Source: Streptomyces tanashiensis (GTDB taxonomy: Bacteria; Actinomycetota; Actinomycetes; Streptomycetales; Streptomycetaceae). From it: a stretch of 64,000 nt of DNA. The notes under the pieces were generated by a model that saw nothing but the letters and a program-made list of their open reading frames with translations, did not search any database and was not told where the DNA came from. Of the stretch, positions 17,045 to 25,328 are shown piece by piece (position 1 is the first letter of the stretch; each line of letters opens with the position of its first letter). The translations under genes and the position numbers were made by a program. The DNA is taken from contig NZ_BMRZ01000024.1 in the NCBI RefSeq assembly GCF_014648895.1, positions 1-64,000 of the forward strand, read 5' to 3'.

Positions 17045-18127
17045 TCAGCTGCCGCCGCCCGAGCGGAGGCCGTCCAGGTCGGCCTTCACCGTGTCGACCG
17101 GGATCGCGAATCCGAGGCCGACGCTTCCCGCGGTGGAGCCGCTCGAAGAACTGGGCGAATACATGGCCGAATTGATTCCGATGATCTCGCCGTTCATATT
17201 GATCAACGCGCCGCCGGAATTCCCGGGATTGAGCGAGGCATCGGTCTGGATCGCCTTGTACGTGGTCTTCGAGGAGCCGGTGTCGCCGTTGAACTGCTGT
17301 CCGCCGAACTCGAACGGCCAGCCCTGCCGCGGGTCCCACTGCTGCTGACCCTGCTGCTGCTCCTGGCCGTCGTCGTCCTTGGCGACGGTCACGTCCCGGT
17401 CGAGCGCGGAGACGATGCCGCTCGTGACGGTGCCGGTCAGACCCTCGGGGGAGCCGATCGCGACGACCTCGTCGCCGACCCGCACCTTCGAGGAGTCGCC
17501 GAGCGTGGCGGCCTTGAGCCCGGAGGCGCCCTGGAGCTTGATCAGCGCGAGGTCCTTGTCGGGGTCCGTGCCGACGACCTCGGCCTGGTACGTCTTGCCG
17601 TCGCTCAGCTGCACGGTGACGGAGGACGCGCCGGAGATCACGTGGTTGTTGGTGACGATCTCGCCGTCGGAGGTGATGATCACGCCCGAGCCGGTGGACT
17701 TGCCGGCGTTCGAGGTCGCGGAGATCTCCACGATGGAGGGGGAGACCGCCTCCGCGACCCCGGCGACGGTGCCCCGGCTGCTCGCCGAGACGTTGGTGCC
17801 GCTCACGGTCGAGGAGGAGGCGGTGGTGGCCGGGTCGGAAGAGAGCTGCTGCACCAGCGTCGCCGTGCCGCCGCCGACCGCCGCGGCCGCGATGGCCACG
17901 GCCGCCATGAGCCCGACCCCGCGCCTGGCGCGGCGGCGCGGCGAGGGGACGGGAGCGGGGACGGTGGCGACGAGGGGCGGGTCCACCGGCGGCGGCACGT
18001 GACCACCCGAGGGCCAGATGGTCGTGCCCGCCTCGGTGGTGATCGGCTGCGTCGGCTCGTACGGCGGCCTCGGCGGGTGCGGTGGGTAGTACGGCTGCTG
18101 CGGCTGCTGCTCCTGGAAGTCCGTCAT
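17045..18127 (-). CDS. membrane-anchored trypsin-like serine protease (HtrA/DegP type, no PDZ)
   Basis: A 360-aa protein. A Pro/Gln/Tyr-rich cytoplasmic tail of about 70 residues leads to one TM helix (GLMAAVAIAAAAVGGGTATLV) and then an external protease domain. The triad is visible as H in TNNHVISG, D in DPDKDLALIKL and S in NPGNSGGALI. The protein ends right after GLGFAIPVDTVKADL, so there is no PDZ domain, unlike classic HtrA. An inserted QEQQQGQQQWDPRQGWPFEFGG segment is Gln-rich. It precedes the two-component genes with a 32-bp gap and could be co-transcribed with them. Confidence 0.9.
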   Translation of the reverse strand: MTDFQEQQPQQPYYPPHPPRPPYEPTQPITTEAGTTIWPSGGHVPPPVDPPLVATVPAPVPSPRRRARRGVGLMAAVAIAAAAVGGGTATLVQQLSSDPATTASSSTVSGTNVSASSRGTVAGVAEAVSPSIVEISATSNAGKSTGSGVIITSDGEIVTNNHVISGASSVTVQLSDGKTYQAEVVGTDPDKDLALIKLQGASGLKAATLGDSSKVRVGDEVVAIGSPEGLTGTVTSGIVSALDRDVTVAKDDDGQEQQQGQQQWDPRQGWPFEFGGQQFNGDTGSSKTTYKAIQTDASLNPGNSGGALINMNGEIIGINSAMYSPSSSSGSTAGSVGLGFAIPVDTVKADLDGLRSGGGS

Positions 18128-18210
18128 GGGTATGACTCTCGGAGCCGTACATGAGAGCCGTCTGAGGAGCGGCTGAGAAGCCCGACAGAAGCCTGTATGC
18201 CCGATATAAA

Positions 18211-18325
18211 GACTCCTGCGGGGTCGCTCGGTCGGCCGGACTCCTGTGGGACCCGCTCGGTCAGCCGGGTTCCGTGGGGCCGCTCTGCCGGCCGGACTCC
18301 TCCGGGACCCGCCCGCTCGGCCCGG
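18211..18325. repeat. four degenerate tandem repeats of about 28 bp
   Basis: Units start at 18211, 18239, 18268 and 18295, each like GACTCCTGTGGGACCCGCTC followed by GGTCAGCCG. They fill the gap between the htrA-like gene start and the stop of the LacI gene. No reading frame with a ribosome site is seen. Confidence 0.7.
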
Positions 18326-18330
18326 GCCGG

Positions 18331-19359
18331 TCAGCCGCCGTCGCAGCCGCAGGAGCTGCGGACGACCAGAGCCGACGGGAAGAGCTTCACCCGCTCGCGG
18401 CGCGAGCCCGAGACGCGGACCGAGTCGTCGAGGACCAGGTCCACGGCCGCCCGGGCCATGGCGGGGCGGTCCGAGGAGATCGTGGTCAGCGGCGGATCGG
18501 TGAGCGCCGCCTCCTTCACGTCGTCGAAGCCCGCCACCGCCAGCTCCGACGGCACCTCGATGCGCAGCTCACGGGCGGCCCGGAGGACACCGAAGGCCTG
18601 GTCGTCGGTGGAGCAGAAGATGGCCGGCGGCCTGTCGGGGCCGGACAGCAGCTTCAGCGCGACCTGGTAGGCGTCGTAGCGGTTGTACGGGGCCTGGAAG
18701 AGACGGCCCTCGATCGAGAGGCCCGCCTCCAGCATGGCCCGCCGCCAGCCCTCCTCGTGGTCGGCGACCGGGTCGCCGACGGCCGGGGTGTTCGGGATGC
18801 CGCCCATGCAGGCCACGTACGGGTGGCCGTGCTCCAGGAGGTGCCGGGTGGCGAGCTGGGCGCCGCCGATGTCGTCGGTGACGACGGCGACGTCGTCGAT
18901 CGCCTCGGGCCGCTCGTGCAGCAGCACCACGCGGGCGTCCCAGGCCTCGATCTCGCTCGCGGCCTGCTCGCTCATGCCCTGGCTGACCAGGATCAGTCCG
19001 GAGACCCGCATGCCGAGGAAGGCGCGCAGGTAGTGGATCTCGCGCTCGGTGCGGTAGTCGGAGTTGCCGACGAGGACCATCTTCCCGCGCTCGGCGGCGG
19101 CCTGCTCGACCGCGTGCGCCATCTCGGCGAAGAACGGCTGCCGCGCGTCCGGGACGATCATGCCTATGAGGTCGGTGCGCCGCGAGGCCATCGCCTGGGC
19201 CACCCGGTCGGGCCGGTACCCCAGCTCCTTGATGGCGGCGAGGACACGCTCGCGCGTGGCCGGGGCGACCGGCCTGGGTCCGTTGTTGATGACGTAGCTC
19301 ACGACCGCGGTAGAAGTACCTGCAAGTCGAGCTACGTCATCCCGCGTCACCTTGGCCAC
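18331..19359 (-). CDS. LacI-family transcriptional regulator
   Basis: A 342-aa repressor. The N-terminal HTH reads VTRDDVARLAGTSTAVVSYVINN and is followed by the hinge helix (RVAQAMASRRTDLIG) and a periplasmic-binding-type effector domain with GFDDV near the end. It ends in SSCGCDGG, a CxC pair unusual for LacI proteins. The start is GTG at 19359. No sugar operon is adjacent, so the effector is unknown. It is followed by the tandem repeats at 18211-18325 and lies downstream of glnR in the same direction (24-bp gap). Confidence 0.9.
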   Translation of the reverse strand: MAKVTRDDVARLAGTSTAVVSYVINNGPRPVAPATRERVLAAIKELGYRPDRVAQAMASRRTDLIGMIVPDARQPFFAEMAHAVEQAAAERGKMVLVGNSDYRTEREIHYLRAFLGMRVSGLILVSQGMSEQAASEIEAWDARVVLLHERPEAIDDVAVVTDDIGGAQLATRHLLEHGHPYVACMGGIPNTPAVGDPVADHEEGWRRAMLEAGLSIEGRLFQAPYNRYDAYQVALKLLSGPDRPPAIFCSTDDQAFGVLRAARELRIEVPSELAVAGFDDVKEAALTDPPLTTISSDRPAMARAAVDLVLDDSVRVSGSRRERVKLFPSALVVRSSCGCDGG

Positions 19360-19383
19360 GCGCGGCAGTCTACGCGGGGGGAC

Positions 19384-20193
19384 CTACCTACCGGCAGGTC
19401 GCACTGTGGCATCCGCCACGTTCCTGTCCTCCGCGAGGGTGACGTCCTCCGTGGCTCCCTTGACGCGGGCGCTCGCGCGGGCCTCCTCCTTGGCACGGGC
19501 CTCCTCCGCCGCCCGCTCGACCTTCTCGGGGGTGACGAAGCGGTAGCCGACGTTCCGGACGGTGCCGATGAGCGACTCGTGCTCGGGGCCGAGCTTGGCC
19601 CGCAGACGCCGTACGTGGACGTCGACCGTACGGGTGCCGCCGAAGTAGTCGTACCCCCACACCTCCTGGAGGAGTTGCGCGCGCGTGAAGACCCGGCCCG
19701 GATGCTGCGCCAGGTACTTGAGCAGCTCGAACTCCTTGAAGGTCAGGTCCAGCACCCGGCCCTTGAGCTTCGCGCTGTACGTGGCCTCGTCCACCGACAG
19801 GTCGCCGTTGCGGATCTCCATGGGGGAGTCGTCGGAGACGATCTGCTGGCGGCCCATCGCGAGCCGCAGCCGCGCCTCGACCTCGGCGGGGCCCGCCGTG
19901 TCGAGGAGGACGTCGTCGATGCCCCAGTCGGCGGTGACGGCCGCGAGACCGCCCTCCGTGACGACGAGGATCAGCGGACAGCCGGGCCCGGTGGAGCGGA
20001 GCAGCTGGCAGAGCGACCGCACCTGGGGGAGGTCGCGCCGGCCGTCGACGAGGATCACGTCCGCGCCGGGGGTGTCCACGAGGGCGGGGCCCTCGGCCGG
20101 GGCGACCCGGACGTTGTGCAGCAGCAGGCCGAGTGCGGGGAGCACCTCGGTCGACGGCTGGAGGGCGTTCGTCAGGAGCAGCAGAGAACTCAT
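19384..20193 (-). CDS. glnR: GlnR, orphan OmpR-type nitrogen regulator
   Basis: Global regulator of nitrogen assimilation in Streptomyces (controls glnA, glnII, amtB and nir genes). The 269-aa protein begins MSSLLLLTNALQPSTEVLPA, typical of actinomycete GlnR. Its receiver lacks several charged residues of a normal phosphorylation pocket, as known for GlnR. The winged helix shows FKEFELLKYLAQHPGRVFTR and GTRTVDVHVRRLRAKLGPE. A charged tail (EEARAKEEARASARVKG) follows. No partner kinase is nearby, consistent with GlnR. The divergent gene is a hydrolase, as in related genomes. Confidence 0.93.
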   Translation of the reverse strand: MSSLLLLTNALQPSTEVLPALGLLLHNVRVAPAEGPALVDTPGADVILVDGRRDLPQVRSLCQLLRSTGPGCPLILVVTEGGLAAVTADWGIDDVLLDTAGPAEVEARLRLAMGRQQIVSDDSPMEIRNGDLSVDEATYSAKLKGRVLDLTFKEFELLKYLAQHPGRVFTRAQLLQEVWGYDYFGGTRTVDVHVRRLRAKLGPEHESLIGTVRNVGYRFVTPEKVERAAEEARAKEEARASARVKGATEDVTLAEDRNVADATVRPAGR

Positions 20194-20427
20194 CGCGCCG
20201 CTCCTGCCTCGGTCGTCGGTCCGTCGGTCGTAGGTCCGTCGTGCGTCGTCGTTCGCTCGTCCATGACGTCGGTTCCTCCTCGGTCCCTGCGAGGACGTCT
20301 ATGTGTGCTCACGTGTGGCTCTCGCGCCCTGAGAGCTTTTGTTCATCCATCCGTAACAACGGTCGGAAAACACAAAAGGACCCGGGGGCTGCGTTGCCCG
20401 GATCCTCTGGCAAGCAGAATAGCCCAC

Positions 20428-21246
20428 ATGAGTTCCGAGGCAGAGGGTCGATTTCACATCCTGGATGTTTCCTCGCTCACTTCCGTCCACCGCCCTATGA
20501 CCCGGCGCGCAATGCTGCGTACCGATGACGGTGTCCGGATCGAGGCGGTTTACGAACCCTCACGGGCAAGTGTCACCGATACGGCGGTCGTCCTCGCCCA
20601 CGGCTTCACCGGGTCGGCCGACCGGCCCGCCGTCCGGCGCGCCGCCCGCGTCCTCGCGGAGCGCGGCGCGGCCGTCGTCACCTTCTCCTTCCGCGGGCAC
20701 GGCCGCTCCGGCGGCCGCTCCACCGTCGGCGACCGCGAGGTCCTCGACCTGTCCGCCGCCGTCCGCTGGGCCCGTGAGCTCGGCCACGCGCGCGTGGCGA
20801 CGCTCGGCTTCTCCATGGGCGGCTCCGTGGTCCTGCGCCAGGCGGCGCTGGAGCATGGGACGGCCGGCCGCGCCGACGCGGTCGCCGCCGTGTCCGCGCC
20901 CGCCCGCTGGTACTACCGGGGTACGGCCCCGATGCGCCGCGTCCACTGGGTGGTCACCCGGCCGGCGGGCCGCCTCGTCGGGCGGTACGGCTTCGGCACC
21001 CGGATCGACAGCAGGGCCTGGGACCCCGTGCCGCTGTCCCCCGTGGAGGCGGTCCCGCTGATCGCGCCGACCCCGCTGCTGATCGTGCACGGCGACCGGG
21101 ACGCGTACTTCCCCCTCGACCACCCGCGCATGCTGGCCGCCGCGGGCGACGCGGAGCTCTGGCTGGAGCGGGGCATGGGCCACGCCGAGAACGCCGCCGA
21201 CGAGCAGCTGCTCGCCCGGCTCGGGGACTGGCTCACGCGCGCATAG
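20428..21246 (+). CDS. alpha/beta hydrolase
   Basis: A 272-aa serine hydrolase. The catalytic triad is readable: S in GFSMGGS, D in HGDRDAYFP and H in GMGHAEN. The oxyanion HGFTGS motif lies near residue 57. The 234-bp gap to glnR holds AT-rich DNA but no clear GlnR box. A ribosome site before the ATG at 20428 is weak; MTRRAMLRTDDGV at 20497 is a possible later start. Substrate unknown. Confidence 0.85.
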   Translation: MSSEAEGRFHILDVSSLTSVHRPMTRRAMLRTDDGVRIEAVYEPSRASVTDTAVVLAHGFTGSADRPAVRRAARVLAERGAAVVTFSFRGHGRSGGRSTVGDREVLDLSAAVRWARELGHARVATLGFSMGGSVVLRQAALEHGTAGRADAVAAVSAPARWYYRGTAPMRRVHWVVTRPAGRLVGRYGFGTRIDSRAWDPVPLSPVEAVPLIAPTPLLIVHGDRDAYFPLDHPRMLAAAGDAELWLERGMGHAENAADEQLLARLGDWLTRA

Positions 21247-21291
21247 CCCATGATGGGGGGCGGCGCGCACACGAACGAAGGGAGCGCCGCT

Positions 21292-21546
21292 ATGGCAGCG
21301 GGAACCATCCGCTACTGGGCCGCGGCCAAGGCCGCCGCCGGTGTCGCCGAGGAGCCGTACACCGCCGGGACCCTGGCCGAGGCCCTCGACGCCGTCCGGG
21401 CGAAGCACCCGGGCGAGCTCGTCCAGGTCCTCAAGCGGTGCTCGTTCCTGGTCGACGGCGACCCCGTCGGGACCCGGAGCCATGAGACGGTACGGCTTGC
21501 CGAGGGCGGCACGGTCGAGGTGCTCCCCCCGTTCGCAGGAGGGTGA
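21292..21546 (+). CDS. MoaD/ThiS-family sulfur carrier protein
   Basis: An 84-aa ubiquitin-fold protein ending in Gly-Gly (VLPPFAGG), the site of adenylation and thiocarboxylation. The RYWAAAKAAAGV opening is typical of MoaD-like proteins. The ATG at 21292 has AAGGGAG eight bases upstream. No moaE is adjacent, so it may serve molybdopterin synthesis with a distant partner or another sulfur-transfer path. The hydrolase stop is 45 bp upstream and the next gene follows after 10 bp. Confidence 0.85.
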   Translation: MAAGTIRYWAAAKAAAGVAEEPYTAGTLAEALDAVRAKHPGELVQVLKRCSFLVDGDPVGTRSHETVRLAEGGTVEVLPPFAGG

Positions 21547-21556
21547 ACCCCACAGC

Positions 21557-22702
21557 ATGAGCAACGACCAGTACTACGGCGGGCAGCAGTACGACCCGTA
21601 CGCGAACGGGCAGCAGAATCCCGCCGACGTCACACAGACGTGGGAGGGCCAGACCTGGGACACCCAGTACCAGCCGGCCGTCTCGTACGACCAGATCCAG
21701 GCCGCGCAGGCAGCCCAGGCCGCGCAGCCCCAGCCCCAGGCTCCCGTGGGCCACGGGAGCCAGGCGGACGCCTACCCGCAGCCGTACGAGCAGCAGTACG
21801 CGTCGCACGGCGGGCCCGCCGCGTACTACGCGGAGCCCGTGGCCGAACCCGTCGCCGAGCCGGCAGCCGCCCCCGCGGCCCCGCCCGCCCCCGCGGCCGA
21901 CGCCGGGCCCGCCTACTCCTCGCCCACCACCTCCGGGAACACCCGCGTCACCGACGCCCAGCGCGCCCGTGCCGAGGGCCGCTCGCCGATCATCGACCCC
22001 GGCATGCAGCCCGCCGTCCTCACCGCCCTCCTCGGCCTGCTGCTCGCCGGCGGCGCCTCCCTCGGCTCGTACGGGCTCCTCCTCCCGCTCGTCCTGCTCC
22101 AGGGCCTCACCGCCGCCGGCTGGTTCCGGCTCAACGGCATGTGGCCCGCCCGGCAGGGCATCGCCCTCGCCTTCCTCGGCGGCCTCGTGGCCGACGCCGC
22201 CCTCCTCGCCACCGGCCGGGAGCACGCGGCCGCCGCGATCCTGGGCACGCTCGGCGTCTGGGTGCTGCTCTGCCTCGTCCTCCAGCTGCGCAGCCACGCC
22301 GACCCCGACGAGCGGATGTACGGCCTGATGGCCACCATCGCCTCCGCCGCCCTGACCGTCGTCGCCACCGGGCACCTCGGCGCCGCCCCGGACGCGGTGG
22401 TCGTCGGCGGGATCGCGGTCGCCGCCGCCGTCCTCGCCCGGGCGCTGCCGCTGCCCGGACCGGTCTCCCTGGTCGCCGCCCTGCTCGCCTCGGCGGGCGC
22501 CGGGATCGCCGCCGGCGGCTTCACCGACCTCGGCACCTCCGGCGCGCTCCTCGGCCTCGGCGCCGGCGTCTGCGCGCTCGTCGGCCTGCGGGTGGCCGCC
22601 TACGACTACCCGTCGCGCTTCGTCCACATGACCGCCGGCGTCGCGCTGCCGCTCACCGCCGCCGCGCCCGCCGTCTACCTGCTGGGCCGCGCGCTGGCCT
22701 GA
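21557..22702 (+). CDS. integral membrane protein with Gln/Ala-rich cytoplasmic tail
   Basis: A 381-aa protein of unknown function. The first 150 residues are low-complexity and rich in Q, Y, A and P (DQYYGGQQYDPYANGQQNP…), so likely disordered and cytoplasmic. The rest holds about eight hydrophobic helices from PAVLTALLGLLLAGGASLG to the C-terminus. It starts 10 bp after the MoaD-like gene and is probably in the same transcript. No catalytic motif is seen. Confidence 0.8.
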   Translation: MSNDQYYGGQQYDPYANGQQNPADVTQTWEGQTWDTQYQPAVSYDQIQAAQAAQAAQPQPQAPVGHGSQADAYPQPYEQQYASHGGPAAYYAEPVAEPVAEPAAAPAAPPAPAADAGPAYSSPTTSGNTRVTDAQRARAEGRSPIIDPGMQPAVLTALLGLLLAGGASLGSYGLLLPLVLLQGLTAAGWFRLNGMWPARQGIALAFLGGLVADAALLATGREHAAAAILGTLGVWVLLCLVLQLRSHADPDERMYGLMATIASAALTVVATGHLGAAPDAVVVGGIAVAAAVLARALPLPGPVSLVAALLASAGAGIAAGGFTDLGTSGALLGLGAGVCALVGLRVAAYDYPSRFVHMTAGVALPLTAAAPAVYLLGRALA

Positions 22703-22730
22703 CCCGCGGTCCTTCCCGCCCGGGGAACCA

Positions 22731-22770
22731 ACCGGCCCTCCGACACGTCGATCTTCGTGTCGGGGGGCCG
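22731..22770 (+). terminator. terminator
   Basis: A 16-bp stem (22731-22746 with 22755-22770, one mismatch) and 8-nt loop lie 29 bp after the membrane protein gene. Confidence 0.75.
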
Positions 22771-22809
22771 GAACTGTTACAGGAACCAAAACGGGGGGAC
22801 GCTCAGCCC

Positions 22810-23496
22810 ATGCGAGCACTGCGGATTCTTCTGATCGTGGCCGTCGTGCTGGGCGGGGCCCTCGTCGGGATCGACCGGCTGGCCGTGTCGTACGCCGAGT
22901 CGGAGGCGTCGAGCCGGGTGAAGCTCTCGGCCACGAAGAGCGACTCCATCGAGGTCGACATCAAGGGCTTCCCCTTCCTCACCCAGGTCGCGGACAAGCG
23001 GTTCGACGAGGTCGACGTGAAGGCGACCGGCGTCACGGCGACGGCGGGCGACAAGGACATCCGGGTCGGCGAGCTGACCGTGGCCCTGCGGGACGTGGCC
23101 GTGACCGGCGACTGGGCGGGCGCGAAGGCCGGATCCGCCAGCGGCACCGCCCTCATCTCGTACGCGGACCTCACCGCCGCCTCCGACCGCGAGGCCACCG
23201 TCGCCTACGGCGGTGACGGCAAGGTCAAGGTCACCGGCGGCGTGAAGATCATGGGCCGCACGCTGACCCGTTCGGTGCTCTCCACGGTCACCGTCGTGAA
23301 CGGCGACACCATCAAGGTCCGCGCCGACGAGGTGCCGGGCGCCGGCATCCCGGGCGTGGAGGAGCTGGTCCGTGAGCGGACCGACTTCGAGCGTCCGATC
23401 GGCATGATCGCCGGCATGAAGGTGGAGAAGGTCGAGCCGCGCCCGGAGGGCCTGGCGGTCATCGTGACCGGCAAGAACGTCGTCCTGGCGGGCTGA
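22810..23496 (+). CDS. DUF2993/LmeA-like secreted lipid-binding protein
   Basis: A 228-aa protein with an N-terminal membrane anchor or signal (RALRILLIVAVVLGGALVGIDRLAV). The remainder is a beta-rich domain with KGFPFLTQVADKRFDEVDVKATGV, the characteristic DUF2993 opening. In mycobacteria LmeA of this family binds phosphoinositides and helps lipomannan assembly; any such role here is inference. No active-site residues are evident. Confidence 0.83.
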   Translation: MRALRILLIVAVVLGGALVGIDRLAVSYAESEASSRVKLSATKSDSIEVDIKGFPFLTQVADKRFDEVDVKATGVTATAGDKDIRVGELTVALRDVAVTGDWAGAKAGSASGTALISYADLTAASDREATVAYGGDGKVKVTGGVKIMGRTLTRSVLSTVTVVNGDTIKVRADEVPGAGIPGVEELVRERTDFERPIGMIAGMKVEKVEPRPEGLAVIVTGKNVVLAG

Positions 23497-23509
23497 CGGG
23501 CCCCTCGGA

Positions 23510-23540
23510 GGCCGTGTTTTTCACATGCTGAGACACGGCC
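23510..23540 (+). terminator. hairpin after the DUF2993 gene
   Basis: GGCCGTGT (23510-23517) pairs with ACACGGCC (23533-23540), with a run of five T in the loop side. Confidence 0.55.
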
Positions 23541-23605
23541 GTCCGATCCGCAGATGGCGAAGCGGACACCTGGGTGCGGAGGCGTCCGGAGCCGACGCGC
23601 ACCGT

Positions 23606-23638
23606 GATCGCGTCTCGCATCTCGGACGATCGCGTCTC
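23606..23638. promoter_or_regulatory. direct repeat GATCGCGTCTC in front of the sulfur operon
   Basis: GATCGCGTCTC occurs at 23606-23616 and 23628-23638, 22 bp apart, which is two helical turns on the same DNA face. It lies just upstream of a GTGACA (23655)/TACGAT (23680) promoter candidate. A regulator site is inferred. Confidence 0.5.
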
Positions 23639-23691
23639 AAAATACGACACACCGGTGACACGGCCGCCTGTCCGTCCCTACGATCGAGGGC

Positions 23692-23772
23692 ATGAAGCGA
23701 CAGGCGGATCTCACGAAGCGGCGGGCAGTAGACCTGTGCCGCGTCGCCGCCATGCTCTGTCGCTCAGTCTGA
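23692..23772 (+). CDS. cysteine-containing leader peptide of the sulfurtransferase operon
   Basis: A 26-aa ORF, MKRQADLTKRRAVDLCRVAA followed by MLCRSV. The RxVDLCRVA…CR pattern matches short actinomycete leader peptides found ahead of sulfur-metabolism genes, which can sense cysteine supply by ribosome stalling at Cys codons. A TACGAT -10 element ends only 6 bp before the ATG, so the transcript may be leaderless. The stop codon sits inside a small inverted repeat (CGCTCAG-T-CTGAGCG, 23761-23775). The sulfurtransferase gene begins 165 bp downstream. Attenuation is inferred from the family. Confidence 0.82.
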   Translation: MKRQADLTKRRAVDLCRVAAMLCRSV

Positions 23773-23936
23773 GCGGGACGCCAACTCCCGTATTCCTCAG
23801 GCCCGTTGAACTCTTTCGGGCCACCCAGTGCAGCCGTACGCACGTCCGATGTCCGTACGCACGCGACGACGCGTACCGCACCGCACACCCGCACCACCGC
23901 AGCACACCCCCGCACACTGCCCCGGAGGAGAACAGC

Positions 23937-24776
23937 ATGGCTCGCAGCGACGTACTGGTCGACGCGGACTGGGTCGAGGCCAACCTCGACAACCCGCAGG
24001 TCGCGATCGTCGAGGTCGACGAGGACACCTCGGCCTACGAGAAGAACCACATCCGCAACGCCATCCGTATCGACTGGACGAAGGACCTGCAGGACCCGGT
24101 CCGCCGCGACTTCATCGACCAGGAGGGCTTCGAGAAGCTCCTCTCGGCCAAGGGCATCGCGAACGACACCACGGTCGTCCTCTACGGCGGCAACAACAAC
24201 TGGTTCGCCTCCTACGCCTACTGGTACTTCAAGCTCTACGGTCACCAGGACGTCAAGCTCCTCGACGGCGGCCGCAAGAAGTGGGAGCTCGACTCCCGCG
24301 ACCTCGTCGCCGAGGTCCCGGCCCGCCCGGCCACCGAGTACAAGGCCAAGGCCCAGGACGCCTCGATCCGCGCCTTCCGCGACGACGTCGTGGCCGCGAT
24401 CGGCGCCCAGAACCTGGTCGACGTCCGCTCGCCCGACGAGTTCTCCGGCAAGCTGCTCGCCCCGGCGCACCTCCCGCAGGAGCAGTCGCAGCGCCCCGGC
24501 CACGTGCCGAGCGCCCGCAACATCCCGTGGTCGAAGAACGCCAACGACGACGGCACGTTCAAGTCGGACGACGAGCTCAAGGCCCTCTACGAGGACGAGC
24601 AGGTCGACCTGGCGAAGGACACCATCGCCTACTGCCGCATCGGCGAGCGCTCCGCGCTGACCTGGTTCGTCCTGCACGAGCTGCTCGAGGTCCCGAACGT
24701 CAAGAACTACGACGGCTCCTGGACCGAGTACGGCTCCCTCGTCGGCGTGCCGATCGAGCTCGGCGCCAACAAGTAA
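23937..24776 (+). CDS. thiosulfate sulfurtransferase (rhodanese), CysA2/SseA type
   Basis: A 279-aa two-domain rhodanese that moves sulfane sulfur from thiosulfate to an acceptor. The inactive N-terminal domain has HIRNAIRIDWTKDLQDP. The C-terminal domain has VDVRSPDEFSG, GHVPSARNIPW and the active-site loop AYCRIGERSA with the catalytic cysteine. The ATG at 23937 has GGAGGAG upstream. It is followed 48 bp later by sseC, the same pair seen as cysA2-sseC in mycobacteria. Called cysA in some Streptomyces annotations, which should not be confused with the sulfate ABC transporter gene. Confidence 0.93.
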   Translation: MARSDVLVDADWVEANLDNPQVAIVEVDEDTSAYEKNHIRNAIRIDWTKDLQDPVRRDFIDQEGFEKLLSAKGIANDTTVVLYGGNNNWFASYAYWYFKLYGHQDVKLLDGGRKKWELDSRDLVAEVPARPATEYKAKAQDASIRAFRDDVVAAIGAQNLVDVRSPDEFSGKLLAPAHLPQEQSQRPGHVPSARNIPWSKNANDDGTFKSDDELKALYEDEQVDLAKDTIAYCRIGERSALTWFVLHELLEVPNVKNYDGSWTEYGSLVGVPIELGANK

Positions 24777-24824
24777 CCCCGGACCTCCCTCCTCCGGACC
24801 CCTCGACCGTAAGGACAGAACGAC

Positions 24825-25112
24825 ATGTGTGGAGCGCAGCCCGGCGGCCCCGACGCCTCGACGATCAAGCCCGGTGAGACCACCATCCAGGGCTTCGTGA
24901 CCAAGGACGGCGAGCCCGTCACCGGTTACGTCCGCCTCCTGGACTCGACCGGCGAGTTCACGGCCGAGGTCCCGACCTCCGCCACCGGCCAGTTCCGCTT
25001 CTACGCGGCCGAGGGCACCTGGACCGTCCGCGCCCTGGTCCCCGGCGGCACCGCCGACCGCCAGGTCGTGGCCCAGAAGGGCGGCCTGGCCGAGGTCGCC
25101 ATCGCGGTCTGA
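24825..25112 (+). CDS. sseC: SseC-like DUF1416 protein
   Basis: A 95-aa protein starting MCGAQPGGPDASTIKPGETTIQG, with a conserved Cys at position 2, then a small beta-sandwich (carboxypeptidase-regulatory-like fold: GYVRLLDSTGEFTAEVPTSATGQFRFYAAEGTW). DUF1416/SseC always accompanies the CysA2 sulfurtransferase in actinobacteria, so a role in sulfur transfer is likely, though its chemistry is not known. AAGGACAG precedes the ATG. Confidence 0.9.
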   Translation: MCGAQPGGPDASTIKPGETTIQGFVTKDGEPVTGYVRLLDSTGEFTAEVPTSATGQFRFYAAEGTWTVRALVPGGTADRQVVAQKGGLAEVAIAV

Positions 25113-25121
25113 CCGCCTGAC

Positions 25122-25152
25122 GCGTCCCCCGCGCCACTCGGCGCCGGGGACG
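25122..25152 (+). terminator. terminator after sseC
   Basis: GCGTCCCCCGCGCC pairs with GGCGCCGGGGACGC (one bulged C), 4-nt loop, 10 bp after the sseC stop. Confidence 0.8.
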
Positions 25153-25168
25153 CCCACCGAACGGCCGG

Positions 25169-25230
25169 AGGGCCGTGCCTCCTGGGGGGTTGGACGCCCT
25201 TTTTCACCCAGGCAATCGAGGCACGGCCCT
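25169..25230. repeat. 62-nt hairpin in front of the TnpB-like gene
   Basis: Arms AGGGCCGTGCCTC (25169-25181) and GAGGCACGGCCCT (25218-25230) are perfect complements, with a nested CCTGGG/CCCAGG stem inside the 36-nt loop. It could be a second terminator for sseC, the end of a mobile element, or a structured RNA. The inner GGTTGGACGCC (25188) recurs at 27034, at the far end of the TnpB-like gene. Confidence 0.55.
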
Positions 25231-25328
25231 TCGTGCCATGTGCGCGTGATGACGAATCGGCCGAATGTGTGACCTTCGTGCATCCGGCTCGTTGAGATAT
25301 TCGACGAGCACGTGATCGGAGGTGGGGC

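Noticed and set aside
18211..18325. CRISPR array
   Set aside because: Units touch each other without unique spacers and are degenerate; no cas genes are in the window.
20340..20375. GlnR box between glnR and the hydrolase gene
   Set aside because: GTAAC and GAAAAC occur but the spacing does not fit the gTnAc-n6-GaAAc pattern.
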